From positions 248,001 to 312,000 of the forward strand of contig NZ_JBCEXH010000002.1 in the NCBI RefSeq assembly GCF_038751955.1: a stretch of DNA of 64,000 bases, given 5' to 3'. A model generated the notes under the pieces. That model saw only the letters and a program-made list of their open reading frames with translations. It was not told the origin of the DNA and searched no databases. A program made the position numbers and the translations under genes. Each line of letters starts with the position of its first letter. Position 1 is the first letter of the stretch. The stretch comes from Methanocalculus natronophilus. Its GTDB lineage: Archaea; Halobacteriota; Methanomicrobia; Methanomicrobiales; Methanocorpusculaceae. Below, one piece after another: positions 37,634-45,962 of the stretch.

Positions 37634-38032
37634 GATAGGTTCAACTCTCTGAAAATAGTTCGGTAGCTTCTTTCTCCAAGATCACGCATAAATCTTTTGG
37701 ACATCGGTCTGTTTATTGAATTGAAAGATTTACAGGCGAAATAAGGGGATAGTTTTATGTAGTGCTGTTTGTTTTGAGCAGCGTATTGACCAGATATCCA
37801 GATCAATTAAGGATAAGGATTAGAAATGGCATTTTACGCATACTACCATTCTCTTTTTCAGAATTCGGGACATATACGTGATCAGCAGACCGGTTTGGCA
37901 CAAATATACGATCCGTATTTCCGGCAGGGTCAACAGGGTGATTGGGTGTTTTTTTTTGCAAAGACGGTTATTGACGCTTCTGATCAGATCCCTGTATACA
38001 GACCCGGTGATACGGGGGGGCAGACCTGAACA
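37634..38032. other. Long spacer between ablA and the nad operon
   Basis: No convincing gene; short frames here are not protein-like. It should hold the ablA promoter, expected to be osmotically controlled, and the regulatory region of nadX. A perfect 10-bp palindrome CTGTATACAG lies at 37992-38001, and a T9-10 tract at about 37950-37959 could end an unseen forward transcript. I cannot point to a clear ablA TATA box. Confidence 0.4.
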
Positions 38033-38062
38033 GTTTATACCTGATCGGTTTATACCGGATCG
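38033..38062 (+). promoter_or_regulatory. Tandem 15-bp repeat with TATA element upstream of nadX
   Basis: Two adjacent copies, GTTTATACCTGATCG (38033-38047) and GTTTATACCGGATCG (38048-38062), differ at one base. Each contains a TATA-like TTTATA. The second copy is 25-30 nt from ATG 38080, the position of a TATA box for a leaderless mRNA; the first may be an operator or a second promoter for NAD synthesis genes. Confidence 0.55.
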
Positions 38063-38079
38063 AAGCAGAATTACTACCA

Positions 38080-38838
38080 ATGATCACGGTCGGACTGCTT
38101 GGATGCGGAAATATCGGACATATTATCGCAAGGAACCAGGTTGGATTCTCCATTACCGCAGTCTATGACAGGATACCAGAAAAAGCAGAGGAGCTGGCAT
38201 CAGCATCGGGTGCTGTTGCCTTTACCGATGCCGACTCGTTTTTATCGGCAGATTTTGATATTGTTGTTGAAGCGGCATCTGTTGCTGCCGCGCAGGAGTT
38301 CGGTGAACTGATCCTGAAATCCGGACGGGATTTTATTGTGATGAGTGTCGGTGCACTCACAGATCACTCCTATCGTGAGCGTCTTATTGCAATTGCAAAA
38401 GAGATGAAGAAGAAGATCTATGTCCCTTCAGGTGCAGTGATGGGTCTTGACAATATCAAAGTCGGCAGGATCTCAGCGATCACCAGTTTCCTTCTCAGAA
38501 CAACAAAGAGCACTACATCGCTTGGGATCGAAAGCGACGAGCCGACGATGATCTTCTCAGGAAAAGCACATGAATGCATCAGGAACTATCCAAAGAACGT
38601 CAATGTATCCGAGGCTCTTACGCTGGCTGCCGGCCATGAGGTGGATGTTGAACTCTGGGTTGACCCGGACACTGATAGAAATACACACGAGATCTTTATT
38701 GAAGGCGAGTTTGGTGATGCATACATCAGGGTGAGGAACGTCCCAAGCCCGGATAATCCTGCCACAAGCTACCTTGCCGCACTCTCGATCCTCTCCCTTC
38801 TCAGGGATCTCGAAAACCCGCTGGTGATCGGAACATGA
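38080..38838 (+). CDS. nadX: L-aspartate dehydrogenase
   Basis: NAD(P)-dependent oxidation of aspartate to iminoaspartate, the first step of NAD synthesis in archaea lacking aspartate oxidase. The Rossmann motif is VGLLGCGNIGHIIARN; family segments are VVEAASVAAAQEFGELILKSGRDFIVMSVGALTD, YVPSGAVMGLDNIKVGRI and VDVELWVDPDTDRNTHEIFIEGEFGDAYIRVRNVPSPDNPATSYLAALSILSLL. Length of 252 residues is standard. First gene of the nadX-nadA-nadC operon; it overlaps nadA by 4 nt. Confidence 0.94.
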   Translation: MITVGLLGCGNIGHIIARNQVGFSITAVYDRIPEKAEELASASGAVAFTDADSFLSADFDIVVEAASVAAAQEFGELILKSGRDFIVMSVGALTDHSYRERLIAIAKEMKKKIYVPSGAVMGLDNIKVGRISAITSFLLRTTKSTTSLGIESDEPTMIFSGKAHECIRNYPKNVNVSEALTLAAGHEVDVELWVDPDTDRNTHEIFIEGEFGDAYIRVRNVPSPDNPATSYLAALSILSLLRDLENPLVIGT

Positions 38839-39725
38839 CTGGTGCAGAAGATATACTGAAACTGAAACAAGAACAAAACGCGCTCATCCTGGCTCACAAC
38901 TACCAGTTGCCTGAGATACAGGAGGTTGCAGATATTGTCGGGGACAGCCTGGAGCTCGCCATTACGGCAGCTGATGCAGAAGAGCCCCTTTTGATCGTCT
39001 GCGGTGTCCGGTTCATGGCAGAGACCGCCAAGCTCCTCTCACCGGATAAAACCGTCCTGATACCCGTCCTGGATGCCGGATGTCCGCTTGCTGATTTCCT
39101 CACCCCTGAGATGATCCGGGAGGCACAGGAGCAGCACCCGGATGCGGCAGTCGTCGTCTATGTCAATTCCAGCGTGGAGGTAAAAGCAGCTGCTGATATC
39201 ACCTGTACATCCTCAAATGCTGCGGCGGTGGTCAGGTCGCTTTCAGAAGAAACGATACTCTTTGGGCCGGATGCAAATCTTGCCTCCTATGTGCAGCAGC
39301 AGGTGCCTGAGAAGCGGATCATCCCGCTTCCGGCAGAGGGGCACTGTTATGTGCATACCGCATTTACCAAAGAGCAGATCCGGGAGGCAAAAGAGAAGGG
39401 ATGGCGGGTGGTATGCCATCCCGAATGCCTTCCGGCAATCCAGGCAGAATCAGATCTTGTCACCTCAACAGGTGGAATGGTCCGGCATGCCTGCGACTGT
39501 GAGGAATGGTTCGTCTGCACCGAGCGGGAGATGGGATACCGGCTCCAGACACTCTATCCGGACCTGATTTTCCATGTTGATTCCGGGGCCGTCTGTGACG
39601 ACATGAAGAAGACGAAGGCAGCAGATCTGCTCAGATCCCTGCAGGAAGGTGTATATGAGATTACGATCAATCCCGACATTGCTCTTCCTGCCCGGAAGGC
39701 TGTCGAGAGAATGCTCTCCCTCTGA
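38835..39725 (+). CDS. nadA: Quinolinate synthase
   Basis: 4Fe-4S enzyme that condenses iminoaspartate with dihydroxyacetone phosphate. Seen: LILAHNYQLPEIQEVADIVGDSLELA, CGVRFMAETAKLLSPDKTVLIP with the first cluster Cys, YVNSSVEVKAAADITCTSSNA with the second-site Cys, FGPDANLASYVQQQ, CHPECLPAIQAESDLVTSTGGM and the closing VDSGAVCDDMKKT. Length of 296 residues is typical. Oxygen sensitivity is consistent with the anaerobic host. Confidence 0.96.
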   Translation: MTGAEDILKLKQEQNALILAHNYQLPEIQEVADIVGDSLELAITAADAEEPLLIVCGVRFMAETAKLLSPDKTVLIPVLDAGCPLADFLTPEMIREAQEQHPDAAVVVYVNSSVEVKAAADITCTSSNAAAVVRSLSEETILFGPDANLASYVQQQVPEKRIIPLPAEGHCYVHTAFTKEQIREAKEKGWRVVCHPECLPAIQAESDLVTSTGGMVRHACDCEEWFVCTEREMGYRLQTLYPDLIFHVDSGAVCDDMKKTKAADLLRSLQEGVYEITINPDIALPARKAVERMLSL

Positions 39726-39736
39726 AGGTAATGCCT

Positions 39737-40588
39737 ATGATTCACCATGAGACCTTACGGGGGTTTCTTGCAGAAGACGCCCCCTTTGGCGACCAGACGA
39801 CCCAGGCAGTCGTCCCCATGACAGATGGCCGGGCGGCTGTTATTGCCGGGGATACCGGGGTGGTTGCGGGTATTGCCGAGGCGATCATTCTCTTCTCCGA
39901 ATGCGGCGTTGAGGCGCGGGCGCTGGCAGGGGATGGAGACTGGATCGATCCCGGCCAGCAGATCCTGGATATCTCGGGTCCGGTTCATGGCATCCTCCTT
40001 GCCGAGAGGACGGTTCTGAACCTGATGGGGAGGATGTCTGGAATTGCCACTGCCACGAAACGGTTCTCTTCCCTCATCGAATCGGTGATGCCCGGCGCCC
40101 GGATCGCCGGAACCAGGAAGACGGCGCCGGGGCTCCGGTTCTTTGATAAAAAGGCGGTCATGCTTGGTGGAGGAGATCCACACCGGTATACCCTCTCCGA
40201 TGCGATCATGATCAAGGATAATCATCTTGCACTCGTCGGGATTGAGGAGGCGATCGCAAAAGCAAGGGCTGTCTCCAGGTTCAGGGTGATTGAGATCGAG
40301 GTTGAGACGCCTGAAGACGCAATGACTGCTGCATCAGCAGGGGCGGATGCCCTGCTCCTTGATAATATGAATGCGGATTCCGTGAAAGAGACAGTAGCCC
40401 TCCTGGAAGCGCATGATCTCCGGAAGAATGTTTTCCTTGAGATCTCAGGCGGCATAACCCCGGCAAATGCCGGATCCTATGAAGGGTGCGGGATTGATCT
40501 CGTCTCGTCCGGGTGGTTGACCCACTCGGTGAAAAATTTTGATTTCAGCCTTGAGATGAGGATGGCCCTGCGGGTTATCAAATTATAA
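39737..40588 (+). CDS. nadC: Nicotinate-nucleotide pyrophosphorylase (quinolinate phosphoribosyltransferase)
   Basis: Decarboxylating phosphoribosyl transfer to quinolinate gives nicotinate mononucleotide. The family features are all present: EDAPFGDQTTQAV, LLAERTVLNLMGRMSGIATATKRF, IAGTRKTAPGLRFFDKKAVMLGGGDPHRYTLSDAIMIKDNHLAL, IEVEVETPEDAMTAASAGADALLLDNM and LEISGGITPANAGSY. ATG 39737 (MIHHETL) is preferred over 39731 because AGGT then has normal spacing. Last gene of the operon, followed by a strong hairpin terminator. Confidence 0.95.
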   Translation: MIHHETLRGFLAEDAPFGDQTTQAVVPMTDGRAAVIAGDTGVVAGIAEAIILFSECGVEARALAGDGDWIDPGQQILDISGPVHGILLAERTVLNLMGRMSGIATATKRFSSLIESVMPGARIAGTRKTAPGLRFFDKKAVMLGGGDPHRYTLSDAIMIKDNHLALVGIEEAIAKARAVSRFRVIEIEVETPEDAMTAASAGADALLLDNMNADSVKETVALLEAHDLRKNVFLEISGGITPANAGSYEGCGIDLVSSGWLTHSVKNFDFSLEMRMALRVIKL

Positions 40589-40600
40589 AGGGAGAAGTCG

Positions 40601-40651
40601 GGCAGGCGGGTTTTGCCCCCGGCCCCCCCTGCCTGCCTATACATTTTTTTT
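40601..40651 (+). terminator. Hairpin terminator of the nad operon
   Basis: GGCAGGCGGG (40601-40610) pairs with CCTGCCTGCC (40628-40637) over ten base pairs including one G-T, loop 40611-40627, and T8 follows at 40644-40651. It lies 12 nt after the nadC stop. Confidence 0.7.
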
Positions 40652-40683
40652 GAGAGAGAAAAAGAAAAGAAAGAGTTTCTGAA

Positions 40684-41505
40684 TCATCCTCTCCTCTTTT
40701 TGATGACATACCATGCAATTCCTCCGACAACTGCAAGCGGGAGAAGCGCAAAGACAGCCACGATCATCATGCCAAAGACAAAGAGAAGGGCGCTGATACC
40801 GGTATTCAAAATTCCTGAAAGGGAGAAGCCCGAATCAATCCCGATTGCCTCTCCTTCCCGGACAAAGATTTGGATCGTTGATTCATCGATCTGTGAGCTC
40901 ATCAGGTTGATCCTGCCGGTCACGCGGTCATGGTTCATCTGAGCGGTATCAATTGCCGCCTGCACCTTCAGGATCTCCTCTACCGTCTCTGCTTTCTGGA
41001 GGATCTCGGCGAGCCGGGTGAGCTGGTCTTCAAGAGCCTTCTGTTCAGCATGGAGATCGGTATATTCGGCTGTGACATCACGGGTCTTGACCTGCCGCTG
41101 TGTCAGTGTGCCGAGGCCTTCTATCTCCTGCATCACAGGATCAAAAGCATGGGAAGGCACCCTGAGGGTGATCTCAGCATAAAACTGTTCACGCCCATCC
41201 CGCATGCCACCAGAATTGAGGGAGAGCGACTGTATCCTGCCGTTGTATCGTTCTGCGATGGTGGTTATATCCCCGGTAGCACCCCTGGTGTCACGAACCC
41301 GGAGATGTATCCAGCCTTCCTTGATCACCTGGCTGTCGGGAGCATATGCTGCATCTCCCGCTACCATGGCTTCTTCATATTCGGCGGCATATCTTGCATA
41401 TGAGGGCTCCACCGTAGAGGCGGCATGATCGGAACTGACACAGCCTGCTATTGCAAGAAGCCCAAAGAGCAGCAGAATCAGGAGAATTGGAGTTCGTTTT
41501 GTCAT
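40684..41505 (-). CDS. DUF4349 lipoprotein with C-terminal membrane helix
   Basis: The 273-residue protein has a lipoprotein-type signal with lipobox LLAIAGC (acylated Cys at 22). A DUF4349 domain follows: GWIHLRVRDTRGATGDITTIAERYNGRIQSLSLNSGG ... YAEITLRVPSHAFDPVMQEIEGLGTLTQRQVKTRDVTAEYTDL. Next come a coiled-coil stretch (about 155-200, ALEDQLTRLAEILQKAETVEEILKVQAAI) and a membrane helix (about 238-266) ending in IKKRRG. Such proteins sit outside the membrane; role unknown. Convergent with the nad operon. Confidence 0.85.
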   Translation of the reverse strand: MTKRTPILLILLLFGLLAIAGCVSSDHAASTVEPSYARYAAEYEEAMVAGDAAYAPDSQVIKEGWIHLRVRDTRGATGDITTIAERYNGRIQSLSLNSGGMRDGREQFYAEITLRVPSHAFDPVMQEIEGLGTLTQRQVKTRDVTAEYTDLHAEQKALEDQLTRLAEILQKAETVEEILKVQAAIDTAQMNHDRVTGRINLMSSQIDESTIQIFVREGEAIGIDSGFSLSGILNTGISALLFVFGMMIVAVFALLPLAVVGGIAWYVIKKRRG

Positions 41506-41806
41506 ATATCACATCCTTTTCCGGATAACTATACTGTATGCCGAAGATCTCTTAAGGCTGGCGTAAGGTGGGAATATATTCGCATATATCATCCAAAACT
41601 CTGGTGATGCGGGGTGGCGGTGCATCCCGCAACCGGGATTGGATCAACTATAAGTAAAAAAAGTCGCATTTAAATACAGGAGGTGACATCAGTGGCCGGG
41701 TAAAAATACGGAGTACGTCAGGTTATTTATTCCCACTATCTGTTGGAATAATTGAATCCTCATTGCGCAGAGAGAGAAAAAAGTCTAAAAAAACAGGTGA
41801 ACAAAC
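41506..41806. promoter_or_regulatory. mgtE upstream region: hairpin, TATA elements, consensus SD with a 3-codon frame
   Basis: This leader contains a perfect hairpin ATCCCG-caac-CGGGAT (41624-41639), TATA-like CTATAAGT (about 41648-41655) and TTTAAATA (about 41669-41676), then a full Shine-Dalgarno GGAGGTGA (41679-41686) placed 5 nt before GTG 41692. That GTG begins a frame of only three codons (V-A-G-stop, ending at 41703). Strong translation signals on a micro-ORF suggest a regulatory leader for the magnesium transporter gene. No M-box riboswitch features were recognised. Confidence 0.4.
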
Positions 41807-41941
41807 ATGAATCGGCAGAATATTGGTTTCCGAATGTTTGAGAGAGAACTGGCGAGAGAAGTATGGTGGATGAGGAGAATTATTCCAACGAGTTTGTGGC
41901 TGTCTGATCCGGGATTGAGAGGAAAAGGGGGGGAGGTCTGA
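41807..41941 (+). CDS. Possible 44-residue leader peptide upstream of mgtE
   Basis: ATG 41807 is preceded at 6 nt by AGGTGA (41795-41800). The frame encodes a basic, Trp-rich peptide (MNRQNIGFRMFERELAREVW, then WMRRIIPTSLWLSDPGLRGK and GGEV) and stops at 41939-41941, 3 nt before the mgtE ATG. The mgtE ribosome site (GGGGGGAGG) is inside its last codons, so translation of the two would be coupled. It resembles no known family. It may be a regulatory leader ORF or simply a chance frame. Confidence 0.4.
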   Translation: MNRQNIGFRMFERELAREVWWMRRIIPTSLWLSDPGLRGKGGEV

Positions 41942-41944
41942 TCT

Positions 41945-43276
41945 ATGGAGATAGATAAAATCAGGGAGCTGCTTGCCAACAGAGACTGGCATACCCTTCG
42001 GACATATGCGCAGTCGCTTTCGAGGAGCGAATGGGTGGAGCTCTTCCCTGAGATGGATGATGCCGACTACGCATTATTCTTCCGGCTTCTGGACAAGGAG
42101 AGTGCTCTCCTTGTCTTTGAGTCACTCGATCCAGACCAGCAGGCACGCCTGATCACCCTGATGGAAGATCCGGAGACGCTCCGGCTGGTTGAAGGGCTTG
42201 ACCCGGATGACCAGACACGTCTCTTTGAGGAGCTTCCCGCAAAGATCACCAAGCGTATCCTCGCCCACATGGAGCCGGGAGACGCAGCTGTTATCAACAA
42301 GCTCCTCGGCTACCCTGAAGGGAGTGCCGGGAGATTTATGACATCCCGCTATATTGCGGCACGAAGAAGTGAGACTGTCGGTCAGGTGCTCCAGAACCTG
42401 CATACCAGTCCCCTCCGTCCCGATGAGATGGGAGTGATATTTGTCATCGGGATGGGGCGGCTGTACGAGGGGTATATCCGGCTTGGAAGTCTGTTGAAGA
42501 CAACACCTGATACAGAGATTGGAGAGCTTGCTTCTGATCCCGAGGTCTTCGTCCGGACAACCGATACCAGTATACGGGCAGCAGAACTTGTCTCCGAATA
42601 CGATATTCCCGCTATCGCCGTTCTTGACGGGGAAGGCCGCCTGGTTGGATCTATCACCTTCGATGATGCAATGGACCTTCTTGAGGAAGAGGGGACAGAA
42701 GATTTCCAGAAGATTGGTTCGGTCCGTGATCTCGGGGTGAATGTCAAGGAAGCAACCATATCACTCCTCTACCGGAAACGGATTCCCTGGCTCATGGTAC
42801 TTGTCCTGATGAACGTCTTCTCAGGCGCAGGGATCGCATATTACGAGGAGACCATCGAAGCTGCTATTGCACTTGTCTTCTTCCTCCCGCTCTTAATTGA
42901 CAGTGGAGGGAATGCCGGATCCCAGTCCGCAACCCTGATGGTCAGGTCTCTTGCCATTGGCGATGTCCGGATGAGAGACTGGTTCGGGCTGATTGGTAAA
43001 GAGGCAGGAATCGCAGTCGCCCTTGGTGTGACGCTTGCAGGAGCGGTGATGGTGCTTGGTATGTTCCGTGGCGGCCCTGAGATCGCTGTTGTCGTTGGAC
43101 TTGCAATGCTCATCATCATCCTTGTCGGATCGCTCATCGGGATGACCCTCCCGTTCGTCCTGGCACGGTTGAATAAAGACCCCGCAGTGGCGAGCACCCC
43201 GCTTGTCACCTCGTTCTGTGATATAACAGGTGTTCTCATCTACTTTACAATCGCCACCTGGTACCTGGGCATATAA
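41945..43276 (+). CDS. mgtE: MgtE magnesium transporter
   Basis: The 443-residue protein has the MgtE plan. An N-terminal helical domain (about 1-125; LRTYAQSLSRSEWVELFPEMDDADYALFFRLLDKESALLVFESLDPDQQARLI) is followed by a tandem CBS region (about 128-255; GSAGRFMTSRYIAARRSETVGQVL, YDIPAIAVLDGEGRLVGSITFDDAMDLL). Five membrane helices follow, with the pore signature FFLPLLIDSGGNAGSQSATLMVRSLA and SFCDITGVLIYFTIATWYL. The cytosolic domains sense Mg2+ and gate the channel in characterised members. ATG 41945 follows a GGAGG by about 10 nt. Confidence 0.95.
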   Translation: MEIDKIRELLANRDWHTLRTYAQSLSRSEWVELFPEMDDADYALFFRLLDKESALLVFESLDPDQQARLITLMEDPETLRLVEGLDPDDQTRLFEELPAKITKRILAHMEPGDAAVINKLLGYPEGSAGRFMTSRYIAARRSETVGQVLQNLHTSPLRPDEMGVIFVIGMGRLYEGYIRLGSLLKTTPDTEIGELASDPEVFVRTTDTSIRAAELVSEYDIPAIAVLDGEGRLVGSITFDDAMDLLEEEGTEDFQKIGSVRDLGVNVKEATISLLYRKRIPWLMVLVLMNVFSGAGIAYYEETIEAAIALVFFLPLLIDSGGNAGSQSATLMVRSLAIGDVRMRDWFGLIGKEAGIAVALGVTLAGAVMVLGMFRGGPEIAVVVGLAMLIIILVGSLIGMTLPFVLARLNKDPAVASTPLVTSFCDITGVLIYFTIATWYLGI

Positions 43277-43318
43277 TTTCCCCGGGCAAGCAGCCTCGCA
43301 AAGGAATACAACAATACC

Positions 43319-43324
43319 TTTTTT
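43319..43324 (+). terminator. Poly-T terminator candidate after mgtE
   Basis: T6 lies 43 nt after the mgtE stop, following a CCCCGGG-containing segment. The remaining spacer to 43540 contains no gene I can support. Confidence 0.4.
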
Positions 43325-43540
43325 CCCCGTTTGAATACAGGGAAGAGTCTCTTCTTTCGTGTATACAGTACACCTCACGTGTGTTCCACCCAAAATAATA
43401 GATCCCGTATGCCATATCCCCCCTCTGGTGGCATCACACGCAGACGTTTATCATACGCACAAGCGTTTGGCAGGGTTTATGGAAAGCCGCACCTCTTCCT
43501 GAGGGGGTATTGCTTCACTGAAATGGCAATGCTGCAAAAG

Positions 43541-43550
43541 AAAAAAAAAA
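43541..43550 (-). terminator. Poly-T terminator candidate after the pyrophosphatase gene
   Basis: A10 on the plus strand (T10 on the minus strand) begins 19 nt after the minus-strand stop at 43569. Confidence 0.55.
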
Positions 43551-43568
43551 GTGTCTAGTATCCTCTTT

Positions 43569-45593
43569 TCAGGCGAGGATGAGAAGCGGGGCAAAGACAA
43601 GTGCCACCATCGCCATCAGCTTCAGCAGGATGTTGATGGCCGGGCCCGAGGTGTCTTTGAAGGGATCGCCGACGGTGTCACCGACGACTGCTGCCTTGTG
43701 GGCTTCGGATCCCTTGCCGCCATAGTTGCCTTTCTCGATGTATTTCTTTGCATTGTCCCATGCGCCACCGGCGTTTGCCATGGTGATCGCAAGGAGGAAC
43801 CCTGCAACAAGTGACCCTGCAAGCAGGCCGCCAAGTGCTTCGGGACCAAGGAAGTATCCAACCAGAAGCGGGGCTGCAACTGCCAGGACACCTGGCGCAA
43901 TCATCTCGCGGAGAGCAGCGTTTGTGGAGATGGTAATGCAGGCGGCATAATCCGGATCTGCTTTCTCTTCCATAATACCTGCAATCTCCTTGAACTGTCT
44001 CCTGACCTCAAGGACAACCGCATATGCTGCCTTTCCGACTGCGGTCATGGTGAGTGCGCAGAAGAGGAACGGGAGCATGGCGCCGATGAGCATACCAACA
44101 AAGACGAGCGGGTTTGTCACATCAATGAGTTCGAGACCGACTGCAAGGGTGTATGCAGAGAAGAGGGCGAGTGCGGTCAGCGCAGCTGATCCGATAGCAA
44201 AGCCCTTTCCGATTGCGGCAGTGGTGTTGCCGACAGAATCGAGGGTATCGGTGATCTCACGAACCTTCGGCTCCTGGTGGGACATCTCTGCGATACCACC
44301 TGCATTGTCTGCAACCGGGCCGTATGCATCAACTGCAAGGGAGATCCCAAGTGTTGAGAGCATACCGACTGCGGCAATGGCAATACCATAGAGGCCTGCG
44401 AAGTGGTAGGCGATGCTGATTGCAATTGCGATGAAGAGCACCGGGAAGACGGTCGACTCCATACCTTTTGCAAATCCGCTGATGATGTTTGTTGCTGTCC
44501 CTGTCTGGCAGGACCGGGCAATTGAGAGTGTGGGTGGCCGTTCATACGAGGTATAGTACTCGGTGATCAGGCCGATTGCAAATCCTGCAATGAGACCGGC
44601 AACTGCTGCAAAGAAGATGCCGATATATTCCGGTCCGACGATCGTCGTCACCAGGAAGTAGGTTGCAAGCACGACCAGGATAATCGAGACGATTAACCCC
44701 TTGTTGAAGGCCATGTGGATTGCACTTGAGTCTGCCTTGTTTGTCCTGACAAAGAATGTCCCGATAATTGCAGAGATGATACCAAGTGCTGCGATCATCA
44801 TCGGGAGCAGGACAAGCTGCATCGGATCGAGTCCAAGGTACATCTCGGTATGAACCGCGGTGATACCAAGCACCATCGCGGCGATGATCGATCCGACATA
44901 ACTCTCGTACAGATCAGCACCCATACCGGCAACATCACCGACATTGTCACCGACATTGTCAGCGATGACAGCAGGGTTTCGGGGGTCGTCTTCGGGGATA
45001 CCTGCCTCAACCTTGCCGACGAGGTCAGCTCCAACATCGGCGGCTTTTGTGAAGATACCTCCTCCGACACGGGCGAAGAGTGCAATCGAAGATGCACCAA
45101 GACCAAACCCGGTTACGGTGGAGAGTACAGTCTCCTGCGGGAGACCCAGTGCGCTGAGGGCGAGATAGGCAAGCGACAGACCCAGAAGACCAAGACCGAC
45201 AACAGCCATTCCCATAACGGAACCGCTTGCAAAAGAGACACGGAATGCCTCAGCAATGCCGCGACGGGCTGCATTGGTGGTTCTGACGTTTGCCGCGGTT
45301 GCTGTGTACATCCCGATGTATCCGGCAGTTGCCGAGAGCAGAGCACCAAGGACAAAACAAGCCGCGGTCAGCGGAGAGATTCCGATTGCAAGAACGATCG
45401 TAAGAACAACGACAAAGACTGCAATCGCACGGTACTGACGGTTCAGATAGACCATGGCGCCAAGATGAATGGCGGCGGCGATCTTCTGCATAACCTCGGT
45501 CCCTGTACCTTCCTTCTTCACGGAGCGGTATGAGATGCCCGCAAAGATTAGGGCAAGCAGGGCGCAGAGAGGTGCTAGATAAATGAGATCCAT
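43569..45593 (-). CDS. hppA: Membrane-bound ion-translocating pyrophosphatase, K+-dependent type
   Basis: The 674-residue, roughly 16-helix pump couples PPi hydrolysis to H+ or Na+ export. The substrate-binding acidic motif is [46 protein letters not shown], and the second site is [32 protein letters not shown] and [22 protein letters not shown] complete the active site. [16 protein letters not shown] has Ala where K+-independent enzymes carry Lys, so it should need K+. H+ versus Na+ specificity cannot be read safely. A strong AAGGAGGT lies 11 nt before the ATG, and TATTTAAA about 60 nt upstream is the probable TATA box. Confidence 0.95.
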   Translation of the reverse strand: MDLIYLAPLCALLALIFAGISYRSVKKEGTGTEVMQKIAAAIHLGAMVYLNRQYRAIAVFVVVLTIVLAIGISPLTAACFVLGALLSATAGYIGMYTATAANVRTTNAARRGIAEAFRVSFASGSVMGMAVVGLGLLGLSLAYLALSALGLPQETVLSTVTGFGLGASSIALFARVGGGIFTKAADVGADLVGKVEAGIPEDDPRNPAVIADNVGDNVGDVAGMGADLYESYVGSIIAAMVLGITAVHTEMYLGLDPMQLVLLPMMIAALGIISAIIGTFFVRTNKADSSAIHMAFNKGLIVSIILVVLATYFLVTTIVGPEYIGIFFAAVAGLIAGFAIGLITEYYTSYERPPTLSIARSCQTGTATNIISGFAKGMESTVFPVLFIAIAISIAYHFAGLYGIAIAAVGMLSTLGISLAVDAYGPVADNAGGIAEMSHQEPKVREITDTLDSVGNTTAAIGKGFAIGSAALTALALFSAYTLAVGLELIDVTNPLVFVGMLIGAMLPFLFCALTMTAVGKAAYAVVLEVRRQFKEIAGIMEEKADPDYAACITISTNAALREMIAPGVLAVAAPLLVGYFLGPEALGGLLAGSLVAGFLLAITMANAGGAWDNAKKYIEKGNYGGKGSEAHKAAVVGDTVGDPFKDTSGPAINILLKLMAMVALVFAPLLILA

Positions 45594-45962
45594 ATTTTTG
45601 GTACCTCCTTGTTCAGAATGCCTTCCATAGAAGAAGGTACGAGAAGTTTAAATATCATATGGAAAGTATCCGGATGCGCTTACGTCCATCGCCGAAGAGT
45701 GCTTCGGAGGAGACCCCCTGCGCGCGAACTGTTCCAGGGGAGCACCTATGAGGAAGGTAATGTCAGAGAGACTGAAGAATGATGCCATAGGTCTCGATCT
45801 GGGACTCGTACTGCGCCATCATCCTCGCCATCACAACGGGGGTGAGCATGAGAATAGATGCTCTCTACCGGAGCGGAAGATGAACCTTTCCATCCGGATT
45901 GCTGGTGAGGGGATGCTCCTGTGATCTGTTCCCCAAGGTGCCAGGGAAACCTGTTTTGGTGG
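45594..45962. other. Spacer upstream of hppA with five hairpin-forming segments; candidate structured RNA
   Basis: The segment between polB (DP1) and hppA contains perfect stems in series: CCGAA/TTCGG (45692-45707), CCCCTG/CAGGGG (45715-45740), ACCTATG/CATAGGT (45744-45792), GAGCAT/ATGCTC (45844-45863) and CCGGA/TCCGG (45868-45897). The AT-rich element around 45650-45659 is hppA's probable promoter and could also serve a forward RNA starting near 45680. A 28-codon minus-strand frame (45763-45849, MLTPVVMARMMAQYESQIET, then YGIILQSL) lies inside. No RNase P, SRP, 5S or tRNA features were found. Confidence 0.4.

Noticed and set aside
41624-41944. M-box or other known Mg2+ riboswitch upstream of mgtE
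   Set aside because: None of the conserved M-box elements could be found, and the clear hairpin lies upstream of the likely transcription start.
45740-45800. GAGGAAGGTAATGTC resembles the 5' conserved block of RNase P RNA
   Set aside because: The complementary 3' block (ACAGAA..GGCTTA type) and the P4 pairing are absent.
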